A stretch of 64,000 nucleotides of DNA from Melioribacter roseus (GCA_020724265.1 DYHH01000001.1:192674-256673); one strand, 5' to 3'. Positions 26,967 through 36,182 are shown, counted from the stretch's first letter. Notes: a model not told the origin generated them from the letters alone. Program-made: numbers and translations.

Positions 26967-28139
26967 TTATTTACACTCATTCTCATATACTTTGCCGTTT
27001 ATGATTACCACACAACAATGTGTAGTATATTCGAAAGGATCGCCGTTATAAATTGCAATATCGGCATCTTTGCCAATTTCTAAACTTCCAACTTTTTTGT
27101 CTATTCCTAAAATTTTTGCCGGATTAATTGTAATGGAGGCTAATGCCTCTTCAAATGATAATCCGTTTGCTGCAGCAATTGCAGCTTCAAATAATATAAC
27201 ACGAGTTTTGGGAACATAAGACTCATATCCACTTTGAATTGCAAACTGAATTTTATTTTCTTTCAATAATTTTGGAGTATCGTAGGAGAGGTTTTTTGTC
27301 CTGGACATCATTGAGTGCAAGAAGATCGGAATACCACTTTTTTTTATTTCATCTAAAATAAGGTAAGATTCTGCACCGCCATCCAGTATTAGTTTAAAAT
27401 TGAATTCTTCTGCAAGTCTTAACGCAGCAAGAATATCAACGGCATTGTTTGCTGTTATAACAGCCGGGATTTTACCTTGTAATATTTCTCCGAGAATTTC
27501 ATTACGAAGATTCTTCCCTTTTTTATCTTCACTCTCCATATATGTTTTTGCTTCTTGAAATGCAGTTCTTAGCATAGCAATCCCTTTAGGTCTACTACCG
27601 GGTTTCTTGAATTGTCCGGAAACATCAGAACCAAGACTAAATACAACAGAAGAAACCGTATCGAGAATATCGTTGTTCATTTCACCTGTTGTTTTTATTA
27701 TCATTGTTTGACCGCTTGATAACCCCCCGGGAGCATGACCCGTATTGATCGTAGTAACACCAAATTTTCTAATCCAACCAAGTAATTCTTCTCTTGGATT
27801 AAATGCATCAATAGCTCGAAGTTCAGGTTGAATTGGGTCTGAAGTTTCTAATTGATCTTGATCATGCTTTTGATTGTATATCCCTGCCAATCCTACGACC
27901 GATCTTGCATCAATAAGACCGGGTGTAACTATTTTTCCCTCAACGACTTTAAAGTCTTCCGGAATTTCAATTTCGGAGCTATTTCCAATCGCTATAATCT
28001 TGCCATGTTCAGTTAAAATAACTCCATCTTCAACTACCGCTCCGGACATTGTATAAATTTTTTCACCTTTTACAGCAATTTGGGCAATTGCTTGAGATAC
28101 TAAAATTAGTAATGATATAATGAATATATTTTTTTTCAT
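26967..28139 (-). CDS. Secreted amidohydrolase-like protein without metal ligands
   Basis: A 390-residue protein with a signal peptide (residues 1-19, ending SQAIAQ) and an overall imidazolonepropionase-like amidohydrolase layout: a small beta domain, the barrel, and the C-terminal ITINPAKILGIDKKVGSLEIGKDADIAIY. The barrel entrance, normally D-x-H-x-H, reads LIDARSVVG (R79 and V81 in place of the two histidines). The later histidine positions are also lost (AVITANNAVDIL and LILDGGAES). It is therefore probably not catalytic alone. It overlaps the intact amidohydrolase gene by four bases, so the two may form a complex. Confidence 0.85.
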   Translation of the reverse strand: MKKNIFIISLLILVSQAIAQIAVKGEKIYTMSGAVVEDGVILTEHGKIIAIGNSSEIEIPEDFKVVEGKIVTPGLIDARSVVGLAGIYNQKHDQDQLETSDPIQPELRAIDAFNPREELLGWIRKFGVTTINTGHAPGGLSSGQTMIIKTTGEMNNDILDTVSSVVFSLGSDVSGQFKKPGSRPKGIAMLRTAFQEAKTYMESEDKKGKNLRNEILGEILQGKIPAVITANNAVDILAALRLAEEFNFKLILDGGAESYLILDEIKKSGIPIFLHSMMSRTKNLSYDTPKLLKENKIQFAIQSGYESYVPKTRVILFEAAIAAANGLSFEEALASITINPAKILGIDKKVGSLEIGKDADIAIYNGDPFEYTTHCCVVIINGKVYENECK

Positions 28140-29425
28140 CTTTCTAATTCCTCATCAATATGAATATGTCCTTCTCTAGGATAAACCTGGTAACCACCTT
28201 GTGCATATTTGTAATCTTCATCCATTGATCTATCAAAAACTTTTTCACCGTCTATCCATGTTTGTTCAATTTTTGTATAAACGCTGAACGGATCACCCGA
28301 AAGAATAATAAAATCGGCATCTTTCCCTTTTTCCAACGAACCAATTCTATCATCTAAATCGAGCATTCGGGCACCGGCAATTGTCAATGATTCTATTGCT
28401 CTTTCTTTTGATAAACCGGCACGTACAGCCATTGCACCTGATCTCAAAAATAACCTTGAATCGGTTATCCAATCATCTGTGTGTAATCCAAAATCTACAC
28501 CGGCTTTATCAAGTATTAGAGGTGTATCAAAACTCAAATTAACAGCTTCTAATTTACCACCGGGAGAATCAATCATAATAACAGAAGCCGGAACATCAGC
28601 TTTTGCAATTTCATCAGCAACTTTCCACCCTTCGCTTACATGTTGAAGTACAACTTTAAAGTCAAACTCGTTTTTTAATCGAAGTACAGTCATAATATCA
28701 TCTGCTCTATGAGTATGAAAATGCACGGTTCTTTCTTTGTTCAGAATCTGAACAATCGGTTCGAGTTCAATATTTCGAGGAGGGATTTTTGACTTATCAT
28801 TTTTCGCGGATTCAATTTTGTTTTTGTAGTCAATCGCTTTATAGAATAGACTTCTAACAATTGCAGCAGATTTGCCTCTAGTCCCCGGGAATGGTGAATT
28901 ACGAATAGAGTTTGTTCCGTTAGCCATTTTCATACCGCCGCAGATTCCGTTTATCAAATCATCGCAAAAAACCATTTCATTTATTGTCTTTGCTTTTTTC
29001 GATTTTAGATATACTGTTTGTCCGCTCATTAAATGTCCGGAGCCCGGCATTATATTTAAAGTAGTAATTCCACCTGCTCGTGCACGTCCGAATGTTTCAT
29101 GATTCGGATCTATTGCGTCTAGAATTCTAATATCAGGATGTGTCGGAGAATCGCTGTCAAAACCCCAATCAAGACCGATATGTGAATGTGTATCGACCAA
29201 ACCTGGTAGAATAACTTTACCGGTTAAATCATATACTTCTGCATCGGCAGGTAATTTGAACATTCTCTGATCGCCAACGTAATTTATATGTCCGTTTTCT
29301 ACTACCAGGACACCATTTACAAAATGTTCACCTGCGGCTGTATAAATTTCAGCACCCTTAAAAACTTTTAGGTTAGATGCGGTTAGAATTGAAGCGAACA
29401 AAAAAATTAAGTATAAATTTTTCAT
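28136..29425 (-). CDS. Secreted metal-dependent amidohydrolase
   Basis: A 429-residue amidohydrolase with a signal peptide (MKNLYLIFLFASILTA). Metal ligands are intact: GLVDTHSHIGLDWGF (H80, H82), TVHFHTHRADDIMTVLRL, VVLQHVSEGWK, and aspartate in FGLHTDDW. The C-terminal barrel end IAGARMLDLDDRIGSLEKGKDADFIIL is typical of imidazolonepropionase-like periplasmic enzymes. Substrate unknown; cyclic amides or dipeptides are usual for the superfamily. It is the first gene of a two-gene operon with the degenerate homologue. Confidence 0.88.
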   Translation of the reverse strand: MKNLYLIFLFASILTASNLKVFKGAEIYTAAGEHFVNGVLVVENGHINYVGDQRMFKLPADAEVYDLTGKVILPGLVDTHSHIGLDWGFDSDSPTHPDIRILDAIDPNHETFGRARAGGITTLNIMPGSGHLMSGQTVYLKSKKAKTINEMVFCDDLINGICGGMKMANGTNSIRNSPFPGTRGKSAAIVRSLFYKAIDYKNKIESAKNDKSKIPPRNIELEPIVQILNKERTVHFHTHRADDIMTVLRLKNEFDFKVVLQHVSEGWKVADEIAKADVPASVIMIDSPGGKLEAVNLSFDTPLILDKAGVDFGLHTDDWITDSRLFLRSGAMAVRAGLSKERAIESLTIAGARMLDLDDRIGSLEKGKDADFIILSGDPFSVYTKIEQTWIDGEKVFDRSMDEDYKYAQGGYQVYPREGHIHIDEELER

Positions 29426-29512
29426 TTTCTTTAGGTAACTCCAAAATATAAATGGATAAGAGATCGGTTAAAATAATAAATGAAGTAATTGTATCAAAGA
29501 AAAGATAAATAG

Positions 29513-29544
29513 AAAGAAAACGGACAACCAACACGGGTTGTCCA
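29513..29544 (-). terminator. Hairpin terminator of the small secreted protein gene
   Basis: GGACAACC (29522-29529), loop of six bases, GGTTGTCC (29536-29543). On the minus strand it is followed by a T-rich stretch (GTTTTCTTTCT), about 60 bases behind the stop codon of the gene at 29605-29952. Confidence 0.6.
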
Positions 29545-29604
29545 TCAAATTTGACTAAGAAAAAAATTTACGGGTCATCAGAAGAAGCAGAGTACAATAA
29601 ATTA

Positions 29605-29952
29605 TTATTCCATTATTGCGTAAGGACCATCATCTGTCATTGTTAACGTAATAACGAAATACTCACAAAGATCAATATTTGTCCAGGTCGCATAACTTCC
29701 ATCCTCTGCATAAGCTTGAATATCCCACCCGCATTCGGAATAACCCGTAAAATAAATATCGCATTCTTCATCCGGAGCAAGAACATCAACTGTTAGTACA
29801 TCTTCACCCCAGTTATCTGCTTGAGTTGGAGTAATATAAACATGAGTGATAATAAAATCACATCCGTTTACAAGAGTAAAATTTTGCTGTTGTGCAAAAG
29901 ATGTTAAGCCAAAAGCAAATATCATAACAACTGCAAGGAATATTTTTTTCAT
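29605..29952 (-). CDS. Small secreted protein, function unknown
   Basis: A 115-residue protein with a clear signal peptide (MKKIFLAVVMIFAFGLTSFAQ, cleavage near residue 21). The mature domain of about 94 residues is acidic and contains four cysteines (NGCDF, DEECDIY, SECGWD, DLCEYF) that may form two disulfides, consistent with a periplasmic or extracellular location. It is aromatic-rich and beta-like. I do not recognise a family. It is monocistronic, with its own terminator behind and a repeat-rich intergenic region ahead. Confidence 0.7.
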   Translation of the reverse strand: MKKIFLAVVMIFAFGLTSFAQQQNFTLVNGCDFIITHVYITPTQADNWGEDVLTVDVLAPDEECDIYFTGYSECGWDIQAYAEDGSYATWTNIDLCEYFVITLTMTDDGPYAIME

Positions 29953-30255
29953 ATTTACCTCATAAAAAATGATTAAATGGTTTGTGATTATTCTGTTAAC
30001 AAGGAAGGAAGAATAATTGTAGATAATATAGCTTATTTAAATTCAGATGCAAACAAAAATTTACTTGATAGAGCATTCGTGTTAATTTTTCAACAAGCAT
30101 AATTTCTGTTGACAAAAATAGTTAATCACTGAAGCTTCGCAATACGAATAATGGCACACAGATAACACAGATACAACTGATTTTCACAGATTTCTTTCAG
30201 CGAAAATCTGGAGACTGAAGTCTGGAGAAGGTTGGAGTCTCAAGACTCTAACGAA

Positions 30256-30279
30256 CGTAGTCTTCCGACAGTTAAAATC
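30256..30279 (+). repeat. Copy A of a 24-base repeat shared with 60264-60287
   Basis: The segment CGTAGTCTTCCGACAGTT plus six more bases matches 60264-60287 at 22 of 24 positions in the same orientation. Both copies lie in non-coding, repeat-rich spacers. Confidence 0.6.
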
Positions 30280-30386
30280 GGCGTTATTAGCGGTAATTCG
30301 TGAATACATTAGCGAATTGGCAGCTTATGGTTTTTGCTTTAATATTGTTCGAATAAAAACATAGCACTTGAAACTAAACTCTTTTT

Positions 30387-30412
30387 AGCCGCGAATTCGC
30401 TAATACGCGGCT
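30387..30412. repeat. Hairpin-forming inverted repeat
   Basis: AGCCGCG (30387-30393), loop of twelve bases, CGCGGCT (30406-30412), within the decayed-repeat spacer. It is followed by T-rich sequence but lies near no gene end. Confidence 0.45.
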
Positions 30413-30675
30413 TAGCTTTGTTTATTTCATTTAACCCGTAGTATTTTATCCACCTGTCATTCCGAGTAGCGAATAATTATCTTTTCTATTTTTTTTACCA
30501 GCCTCTTTATGTGTGTTCTATTTCTTATTGATAGTAACGGAAAGTGGATATAGCGAACTGTTGCGTAAATTCAGTTAATCAGATATTTAGTTTATTGAAC
30601 CTATTTTCCCGATTTATTAGATTTATAATAGTTCTTTCAATGGTAAAAACAATAGACCAAAGGGAGGATAGAATT

Positions 30676-30843
30676 ATGCCGAACTATGAATTCAGATGCA
30701 TTAAATGTAATGAAAAGTTTTCACTGCAGATTTCAATTTCGGATTATGAAAACAGAAAAACCTTTACATGCCCCAAGTGTAAAAGTAACGAAACGAAAAG
30801 GGTTTTTTCCGGTTTTACTGCAATGACATCAAAGAAGAGTTGA
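30676..30843 (+). CDS. FmdB family zinc-ribbon protein
   Basis: A 55-residue protein. I start it at the ATG at 30676, which has a strong GGGAGG Shine-Dalgarno nine bases upstream and gives the canonical MPNYEFRCIKCNEKF; a longer frame upstream has no homology. Two CxxC pairs (C8/C11 and C32/C35, CIKC and CPKC) form a zinc ribbon, and the ending KRVFSGF is typical of the FmdB/CxxC-CxxC-SSSS family. The role is not established (named after formamidase regulation). Confidence 0.9.
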   Translation: MPNYEFRCIKCNEKFSLQISISDYENRKTFTCPKCKSNETKRVFSGFTAMTSKKS

Positions 30844-30892
30844 AGATTAATACGTAAATTTTCAAATGAAAATTCAAGTTATTGCTTATAAC

Positions 30893-30921
30893 AAAAAAAC
30901 CCGCGGTCGGTATCGCGGGTT
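30893..30921 (-). terminator. Rho-independent terminator of tRNA-Phe
   Basis: On the minus strand, AACCCGCG (complement of 30914-30921) pairs with CGCGGGTT (complement of 30898-30905), an eight-base stem, followed by a run of seven T residues. It lies 11 bases behind the 3' end of tRNA-Phe. Confidence 0.85.
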
Positions 30922-30931
30922 ATGTTTAAAG

Positions 30932-31004
30932 TGGGCAGAGACGGAATCGAACCGCCGACACAAGGATTTTCAGTCCTTTGCTCTACCGACTGAGCTATCT
31001 GCCC
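30932..31004 (-). tRNA. tRNA-Phe (GAA)
   Basis: A 73-base cloverleaf on the minus strand. The acceptor stem GGGCAGA pairs with TCTGCCC, discriminator A. The D arm is AGCTCAGTCGGTAGAGC, the anticodon loop ACTGAAAAT with anticodon GAA, and the T arm GGTTCGATTCC. The terminal CCA is not encoded. Confidence 0.97.
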
Positions 31005-31018
31005 TCAAAAAACGAATT

Positions 31019-31050
31019 CAAAAATAGATGTTTTTTATAATATTTCCAAA
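31019..31050 (-). promoter_or_regulatory. Bacteroidota-type promoter of tRNA-Phe
   Basis: On the minus strand, TTTG (complement of 31047-31050), exactly 20 bases, then TATTTTTG (complement of 31019-31026). This matches TTTG-N19-21-TAnnTTTG and lies 14 bases before the mature tRNA 5' end. Confidence 0.7.
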
Positions 31051-31060
31051 AGGAAATTTA

Positions 31061-32062
31061 TTACTCTCCTAATGTTGCAACCATTACTGCTTTAATTGTA
31101 TGTAATCTATTTTCCGCTTCATCAAATACAATTGATTGATCGGATTCAAAAACATCATCAGTAACTTCCATTGCTTCAAGACCGAATTTTTGGAAAATCT
31201 CTTCACCGACTTTTGTTTCTCTATTATGAAAAGCCGGTAAACAATGCAAAAATTTTACGTTCGGGTTCCCGGTATTTTTTATCATATCCATATTAACTTG
31301 ATAAGGTTTCATAAGCTTAATTCTCTTTTCCCATTCTTCTTCGGGCTCGCCCATGGAAACCCAAACATCTGTGTATAAAAAATCAACTCCTTTTACACCT
31401 TCAACAGGATCATCGGTTAAAGTAATTGTAGCACCGGTTTGTTTTGCAATCTCTTTACTTGTCTTTACAAGTTCTTCGTTCGGCCATAACATTTTTGGGG
31501 CAACTGCCCTAAAATTCATTCCCATTTTAGCAGAGCCAACCATTAATGAATTACCCATATTATTTCTTGCATCACCAAGATAAGCCCAAGTAATTTCATT
31601 CAACGGTTTATTTGAATGTTCCATCACTGTTAATAAATCTGCTAATACTTGTGTAGGATGAAATTCATTTGTAAGTCCGTTCCAAACCGGAACACCGGCA
31701 TATTTTGCTAACTCTTCTACAATTTCTTGTCCATAACCACGATATTCAATACCATCATACATTCTGCCTAAAACTCGTGCAGTATCTTTCATCGATTCTT
31801 TTTTTCCCATTTGAGAACCGGACGGACCGAGATACGTAACACCAGCACCTTGATCCAAAGCTGCAACTTCAAAAGCACAACGGGTTCTTGTTGAATCTTT
31901 TTCAAAAAGTAAAACAACATTCTTCCCTTTCAGTTTTTGCCTCTCTGTACCGGCATATTTTGCCGCTTTAAGATCTTTGGAAAGATCTAATAAAAATTTG
32001 ATTTCTTGTGGAGTGAAATCTAATAGTTTAAGAAAACTTCTATTTCTTAGATTGAAAGCCAT
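31061..32062 (-). CDS. arcB: Ornithine carbamoyltransferase
   Basis: A 333-residue OTC of the long ArgF/ArcB type. It shows the carbamoyl-phosphate loop [47 protein letters not shown], the ornithine-side [13 protein letters not shown], and HCLPAFHN. The direction is not readable from sequence, but it is followed upstream in the same operon by carbamate kinase, so a catabolic role (citrulline to ornithine plus carbamoyl phosphate, then ATP) is likely. There is no arginine deiminase in the window. It is 10 bases downstream of arcC. Confidence 0.93.
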   Translation of the reverse strand: MAFNLRNRSFLKLLDFTPQEIKFLLDLSKDLKAAKYAGTERQKLKGKNVVLLFEKDSTRTRCAFEVAALDQGAGVTYLGPSGSQMGKKESMKDTARVLGRMYDGIEYRGYGQEIVEELAKYAGVPVWNGLTNEFHPTQVLADLLTVMEHSNKPLNEITWAYLGDARNNMGNSLMVGSAKMGMNFRAVAPKMLWPNEELVKTSKEIAKQTGATITLTDDPVEGVKGVDFLYTDVWVSMGEPEEEWEKRIKLMKPYQVNMDMIKNTGNPNVKFLHCLPAFHNRETKVGEEIFQKFGLEAMEVTDDVFESDQSIVFDEAENRLHTIKAVMVATLGE

Positions 32063-32072
32063 ACTTATATCC

Positions 32073-33020
32073 TTAAATTTGTTTTACAATTCTTGTTCCG
32101 CAATTATCCATGTGAATCTCTTCCATTGATGTAATAACTGCTTCAGTGCCTCCGCCATTTACAAATTGAACAGCAGCTAAAACTTTTGGACCCATACTTC
32201 CGGCGGCAAATTCACCTTGTTGATAATATTTCATTATTTCATCAACTGAAATTTTATCAAGTTGTTTCTGATTAGGTTTATTAAAATTAATATAAACCTT
32301 AGGTACATCGGTAATTATATAAAAAGCATCTGCTCCAATTTCATTAGCAAGTAAAGCTGAAGCAAGGTCTTTATCAATAACTGCTTCAATTGCTTCGAGG
32401 TGTTTATCTTTATGTTGAAATACAGGGATTCCCCCGCCGCCCGCAGCAATTACTATATGACCTTTTTTTGCCAAGTCTTTAACTATCTTTTTATTTAGAA
32501 CATCAATCGGTTGAGGTGATGCAACAACCCTTCGCCAACCTCTTTTTCTTGGATCTTCTTTAAATGTCCAGTCATTTGATTTGGCAAGTAAATCTGCTTC
32601 TTCTTTTATGTAGAACGGACCAATGGGCTTGGTCGGTTCTTTAAAAGCCGGGTCTTCTCTATCAACAAGTACTTGAGTAATAAGTGAGACAACATTTTTT
32701 TTAATTTTTAATTCGGTAAGAACATTACGCATCATTCTCTCAATCATGTAACCGATTCCGCCTTGGGAATCGGCTACACAAATATCTAATGGCATCTTTG
32801 GAATTTTATATACATTGTAACCGGCATCATTTCTTAAAAGAATATTACCTACCTGCGGACCGTTACCGTGAGTTATGATTAAATTAAAGTCCTGTTTTAT
32901 TAAACCGATTACTTTTTTACAAGTATCAAAAGTGTTTTTTTCTTGTTGTTCAATAGTACCAATTTCATTGCCGCGGAGTAATGCGTTTCCACCGAAAGCG
33001 ACAACGGCTAACTTTTTCAT
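32073..33020 (-). CDS. arcC: Carbamate kinase
   Basis: A 315-residue amino-acid-kinase-fold enzyme that makes ATP from carbamoyl phosphate and ADP (reversible). It shows the start [83 protein letters not shown] and the ATP-site [23 protein letters not shown], plus [16 protein letters not shown]. All landmarks are present. It overlaps the COG2403-like gene by four bases and precedes OTC by 10 bases, so the three form one transcript. Confidence 0.95.
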   Translation of the reverse strand: MKKLAVVAFGGNALLRGNEIGTIEQQEKNTFDTCKKVIGLIKQDFNLIITHGNGPQVGNILLRNDAGYNVYKIPKMPLDICVADSQGGIGYMIERMMRNVLTELKIKKNVVSLITQVLVDREDPAFKEPTKPIGPFYIKEEADLLAKSNDWTFKEDPRKRGWRRVVASPQPIDVLNKKIVKDLAKKGHIVIAAGGGGIPVFQHKDKHLEAIEAVIDKDLASALLANEIGADAFYIITDVPKVYINFNKPNQKQLDKISVDEIMKYYQQGEFAAGSMGPKVLAAVQFVNGGGTEAVITSMEEIHMDNCGTRIVKQI

Positions 33021-34336
33021 AAAATACCTTTTTCTTTTAACACGGTTTCAATCGTATTTTGTCCGATTTCCTGAAGCTCGTATTTTACTCTTGTTGATGG
33101 TTTATTGATCTTAAGAATCCTTCCTAAATCAATAGGAGTTCCAATAACAACAGAATCGCACTCAACTTTATTAATAGTTTCTTCCAAATCTTTCATTTGT
33201 TGTTCGCCATATCCCATTGCAGGTAGTAAAATCCCGATGTTCGGATATTTTTCATAAGTCTCGGTAATTGATTTAACTGTATAAGGTCTTGGGTCAACAA
33301 TTTCTGATGCACCTAATTTTTCTGCAGCAACAGTACCCGCACCAAATTGCATTTCACCATGAGTTAATGTTGGTCCATCTTCAACCACTAATACTTTTTT
33401 ATCTCTTATTACTTCGGGATTATCAACAAACAACGGTGAAGCAGCTTCAATAACAATTGCATGAGGATTAACATGTTTTACATTATGCATAACTTCAAGA
33501 ATATCTTCTCCATTGGCAGTATCAATTTTATTAATTACAACTGCATCGGCTAAACGAAGTGAAGTATTGCCAGGATAATAATAAAGCTCATGTCCCGGTC
33601 TATGAGGATCTGCAACAGTAAAAGTTATATCAGCATGATAGAAAGAAGTATCGTTATTACCGCCATCCCATAAAATTACATCAGCTTCTTTCTCTGCCTC
33701 ACGAAGAATAGCTTCGTAATCAACTCCTGCATATATAATTCCGCCTAATGCAATATGCGGTTCATATTCTTCAATTTCTTCAATTGTACATTCGTGTTTT
33801 TTTAAGTCTTCAAGAGTTGCAAAGCGTTGAACTTTTTGTTTAACCAAATCGCCATAAGGCATCGGGTGACGGATTGCAACAACTTTTTTACCCGCATCAG
33901 CTAATAACTTAACAATTTTTCTTGATGTTTGAGACTTTCCACAACCGGTTCTAACCGCTAAAACTGAAACGACTGGTTTACTACTTTTAACCATTGTTTC
34001 TTCAGCACCTAATAATCTAAATGAAACTCCGGCTGCGTTTACTATCGATGCTTTTGTCATTACATAATCGAAAGGAACATCGGAATAAGAGAAAACAACT
34101 TCGTGAACATCAAATTTCTTTATTAGTTCAACAAGTTCTTCTTCCGCATAGATTTTGATTCCTTCAGGATATAATTTACCTGCTAACTCTGCAGGATATT
34201 TTCTGTCATCAATATTTGGAATTTGTGTTGCAGTGAAAGCAACTACATTATAGTCTTCATTATCTCTAAAATAGACATTGAAATTGTGGAAGTCGCGACC
34301 TGCTGCCCCCATTATAATTACATTTTTCTTTGACAT
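33017..34336 (-). CDS. COG2403-like P-loop protein (predicted GTPase; cyclic 2,3-diphosphoglycerate synthetase relative)
   Basis: A 439-residue protein. I use the ATG at 34336 (MSKKNVIIMGAAGRDFHNFN), which has a GGAG Shine-Dalgarno seven bases upstream, rather than an ATG 7 codons earlier that overlaps glmS. It has a Rossmann-like N-terminal domain, then a P-loop domain with VLAVRTGCGKSQTSRKIV, VILWDGGNNDTSFYHADITFTVADP, VVINKIDTANG (NKxD-like, guanine specificity) and VVEDGPTLTHGEM. The family includes the archaeal cPGS and many uncharacterised bacterial proteins. Its pairing with OTC and carbamate kinase suggests a role with acyl or carbamoyl phosphates, but this is inference. Confidence 0.8.
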   Translation of the reverse strand: MSKKNVIIMGAAGRDFHNFNVYFRDNEDYNVVAFTATQIPNIDDRKYPAELAGKLYPEGIKIYAEEELVELIKKFDVHEVVFSYSDVPFDYVMTKASIVNAAGVSFRLLGAEETMVKSSKPVVSVLAVRTGCGKSQTSRKIVKLLADAGKKVVAIRHPMPYGDLVKQKVQRFATLEDLKKHECTIEEIEEYEPHIALGGIIYAGVDYEAILREAEKEADVILWDGGNNDTSFYHADITFTVADPHRPGHELYYYPGNTSLRLADAVVINKIDTANGEDILEVMHNVKHVNPHAIVIEAASPLFVDNPEVIRDKKVLVVEDGPTLTHGEMQFGAGTVAAEKLGASEIVDPRPYTVKSITETYEKYPNIGILLPAMGYGEQQMKDLEETINKVECDSVVIGTPIDLGRILKINKPSTRVKYELQEIGQNTIETVLKEKGIL

Positions 34337-34349
34337 ATGATTCTCCTTG

Positions 34350-36182
34350 TTATTCAACTGTTACACTTTTTGCTAAATTTCTCGGTTGATCAACATTTAA
34401 TCCCTTTTTAACCGCAATATGATAAGCTAATAATTGCAAAGGAATTACTGTTAAAACCGGCATTAACATTGGAATTGTGGACGGCACTTTGATTGTATTC
34501 TCAACTAAGTCATCAATTTTGCCGTTATCGTTATTTGCGACGGCTATTATTCTACCGCCGCGTGCTTTTACTTCTTCTATGTTACTTACAACTTTTTCAT
34601 AAACTGAATCTGTCGGTGCAATAAATACAACTGGCATGTTCTCATCAATAAGTGCTATTGGACCGTGTTTCATTTCTGCTGCAGGATATCCTTCGGCATG
34701 TATATAAGATATTTCTTTTAGTTTTAGAGCACCTTCTAATGCAACCGGGAATTGATATCCTCTTCCTAAATAAAGGAAATTATGTGCATCGACAAATTTT
34801 TCTGCAACTTTTTCAACCAATTCATTTTGATTAAGAATTTCCTGAACTTTTTCAGGTAATTCTAAAATTGCTTGAGCAATTTCACGACCTTCTACAACAC
34901 TAAGATTTTTCTTTCTAGCAATAAGCAAAGTTATTAATGAAAGTACAATCAACTGTGAAGTAAATGCTTTTGTAGAAGCTACACCGATTTCAGGTCCTGC
35001 ATGGATATAAACCCCGGTATGAGATTCTCTGGCAATTGTGCTGCCAACAACGTTTACAACACCTACACAAAGTGCCCCTTTTCGTTTAGCTTCTTTTAAT
35101 GCAGCCAATGTATCGGCAGTTTCACCGCTCTGAGAAATAAAAATCACGGTATCATCTTTTGATAAAATTGGATTACGATATCTAAACTCGGAAGCATACT
35201 CTACTTCAACCGGTATATCAGCATATTGCTCAATCATATATTCTGCAACTAATCCTGCATGCCAAGATGTACCGCAGGCACAAATAATTATTCTTTTTGA
35301 TCCAGCAATTCTATCTTCGTAACCAATTAATCCACCTAATTTGGCAAGCCCATCTTTAAGAATAACTCTACCTCTTAAAGAGTTCTTAATTGATTCGGGT
35401 TGCTCCATGATTTCTTTTAGCATAAAATGAGGGAAACCGCCTTTTGTTATTTCTTCAATGCTTCCTTCAATTTCCTCAATATGCTTTTGAAGCTTCTCGT
35501 CATTCAATGTTTTGACAATGAACCTATCTTTGTAAATTTCGGCAACTTCGTTGTCTTCCAAATAAACTACTCTCTTTGTATGTGCAATTAAAGCATTAAC
35601 ATCTGAAGCGATTAGATTTTCTTCCTCGCCAACGCCAATAACTAAAGGCGAACCCTTTCTAGCTACAACAATTTTATCCGGTTCATTCTTATAAATTGCA
35701 GCTATGCCGTAAGTACCTTCTACTTTAGAAAGCGCAAATCTTACAGCATTACAAAGATTAAGCTCTTTCTTTAGATAAAAATCTATTAAATTAACCAGGA
35801 CTTCAGTATCTGTATCGCTGATAAATTCATAACCTTCGTCTCTTAAGTTTTTCTTCAGTACTGTATAATTTTCAATAATTCCGTTATGAATTACCAAAAG
35901 AGTTTTTTCAGGATTAAAGTGCGGATGTGCATTTACTTCATTCGGAATACCATGAGTAGCCCACCGGGTATGACCAATACCAACTTTTGAATTTAATTTA
36001 AATTCGGAAATGTGTGATTCAAGATCACTAACTTTTCCTTCTTTCTTATATACTTCGGCAGATTCATTTGAAAGAATTCCAACCCCAGCCGAGTCATAAC
36101 CTCTATATTCTAGTCTTTTAAGACCATCAATTAAAATAGGCACACTATTTTTATTTCCGATATAACCTACAATACCGCACAT
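34350..36182 (-). CDS. glmS: Glutamine-fructose-6-phosphate aminotransferase (isomerizing)
   Basis: A 610-residue GlmS, which makes glucosamine 6-phosphate for the cell wall. The N-terminal nucleophile cysteine C2 in MCGIVGYIGNKNSV is followed by RLEYRGYDSAGVGI and the glutaminase domain to about 240. Two SIS domains follow (HAGLVAEYMIEQYADIPVEVEYASEF, FISQSGETADTLAAL; and YLGRGYQFPVALEGALKLKEISYIHAEGYPAAEMKHGPIALI). The C-terminus NLAKSVTVE is canonical. No glmS ribozyme is apparent. It is first in a run with the COG2403-like gene, arcC and arcB, 13 bases apart. Confidence 0.98.
   Translation of the reverse strand: MCGIVGYIGNKNSVPILIDGLKRLEYRGYDSAGVGILSNESAEVYKKEGKVSDLESHISEFKLNSKVGIGHTRWATHGIPNEVNAHPHFNPEKTLLVIHNGIIENYTVLKKNLRDEGYEFISDTDTEVLVNLIDFYLKKELNLCNAVRFALSKVEGTYGIAAIYKNEPDKIVVARKGSPLVIGVGEEENLIASDVNALIAHTKRVVYLEDNEVAEIYKDRFIVKTLNDEKLQKHIEEIEGSIEEITKGGFPHFMLKEIMEQPESIKNSLRGRVILKDGLAKLGGLIGYEDRIAGSKRIIICACGTSWHAGLVAEYMIEQYADIPVEVEYASEFRYRNPILSKDDTVIFISQSGETADTLAALKEAKRKGALCVGVVNVVGSTIARESHTGVYIHAGPEIGVASTKAFTSQLIVLSLITLLIARKKNLSVVEGREIAQAILELPEKVQEILNQNELVEKVAEKFVDAHNFLYLGRGYQFPVALEGALKLKEISYIHAEGYPAAEMKHGPIALIDENMPVVFIAPTDSVYEKVVSNIEEVKARGGRIIAVANNDNGKIDDLVENTIKVPSTIPMLMPVLTVIPLQLLAYHIAVKKGLNVDQPRNLAKSVTVE

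Larger units (their letters stand above)
29953..30675. other. Intergenic region of decayed repeats, no gene
   Basis: About 720 bases without a supported gene. It contains fragments of repeat families often seen in environmental genomes: a CACAGATAACACAGAT stretch (about 30150-30165), a GGAGTCTCAAGACTC dyad (near 30234-30248), a segment around 30256-30279 that recurs at 60264-60287, a hairpin AGCCGCG / CGCGGCT (30387-30412), and TGTCATTCCGAG (near 30457). The last 60 bases carry the upstream region of the zinc-ribbon gene. The open frame through 30544 lacks coding character. Confidence 0.6.

Noticed and set aside
30316-30340. Sigma-54-like TTGGCA...TTTTTGCT sequence, considered because of the NtrC-type regulator
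   Set aside because: The distance between GG and GC is 15 bases instead of 10, and it lies in repeats with no gene close by.
30544-30675. Upstream extension of the zinc-ribbon gene
   Set aside because: The region lies in decayed repeats. The GGGAGG box and the canonical MPNYEF start at 30676 explain the gene.
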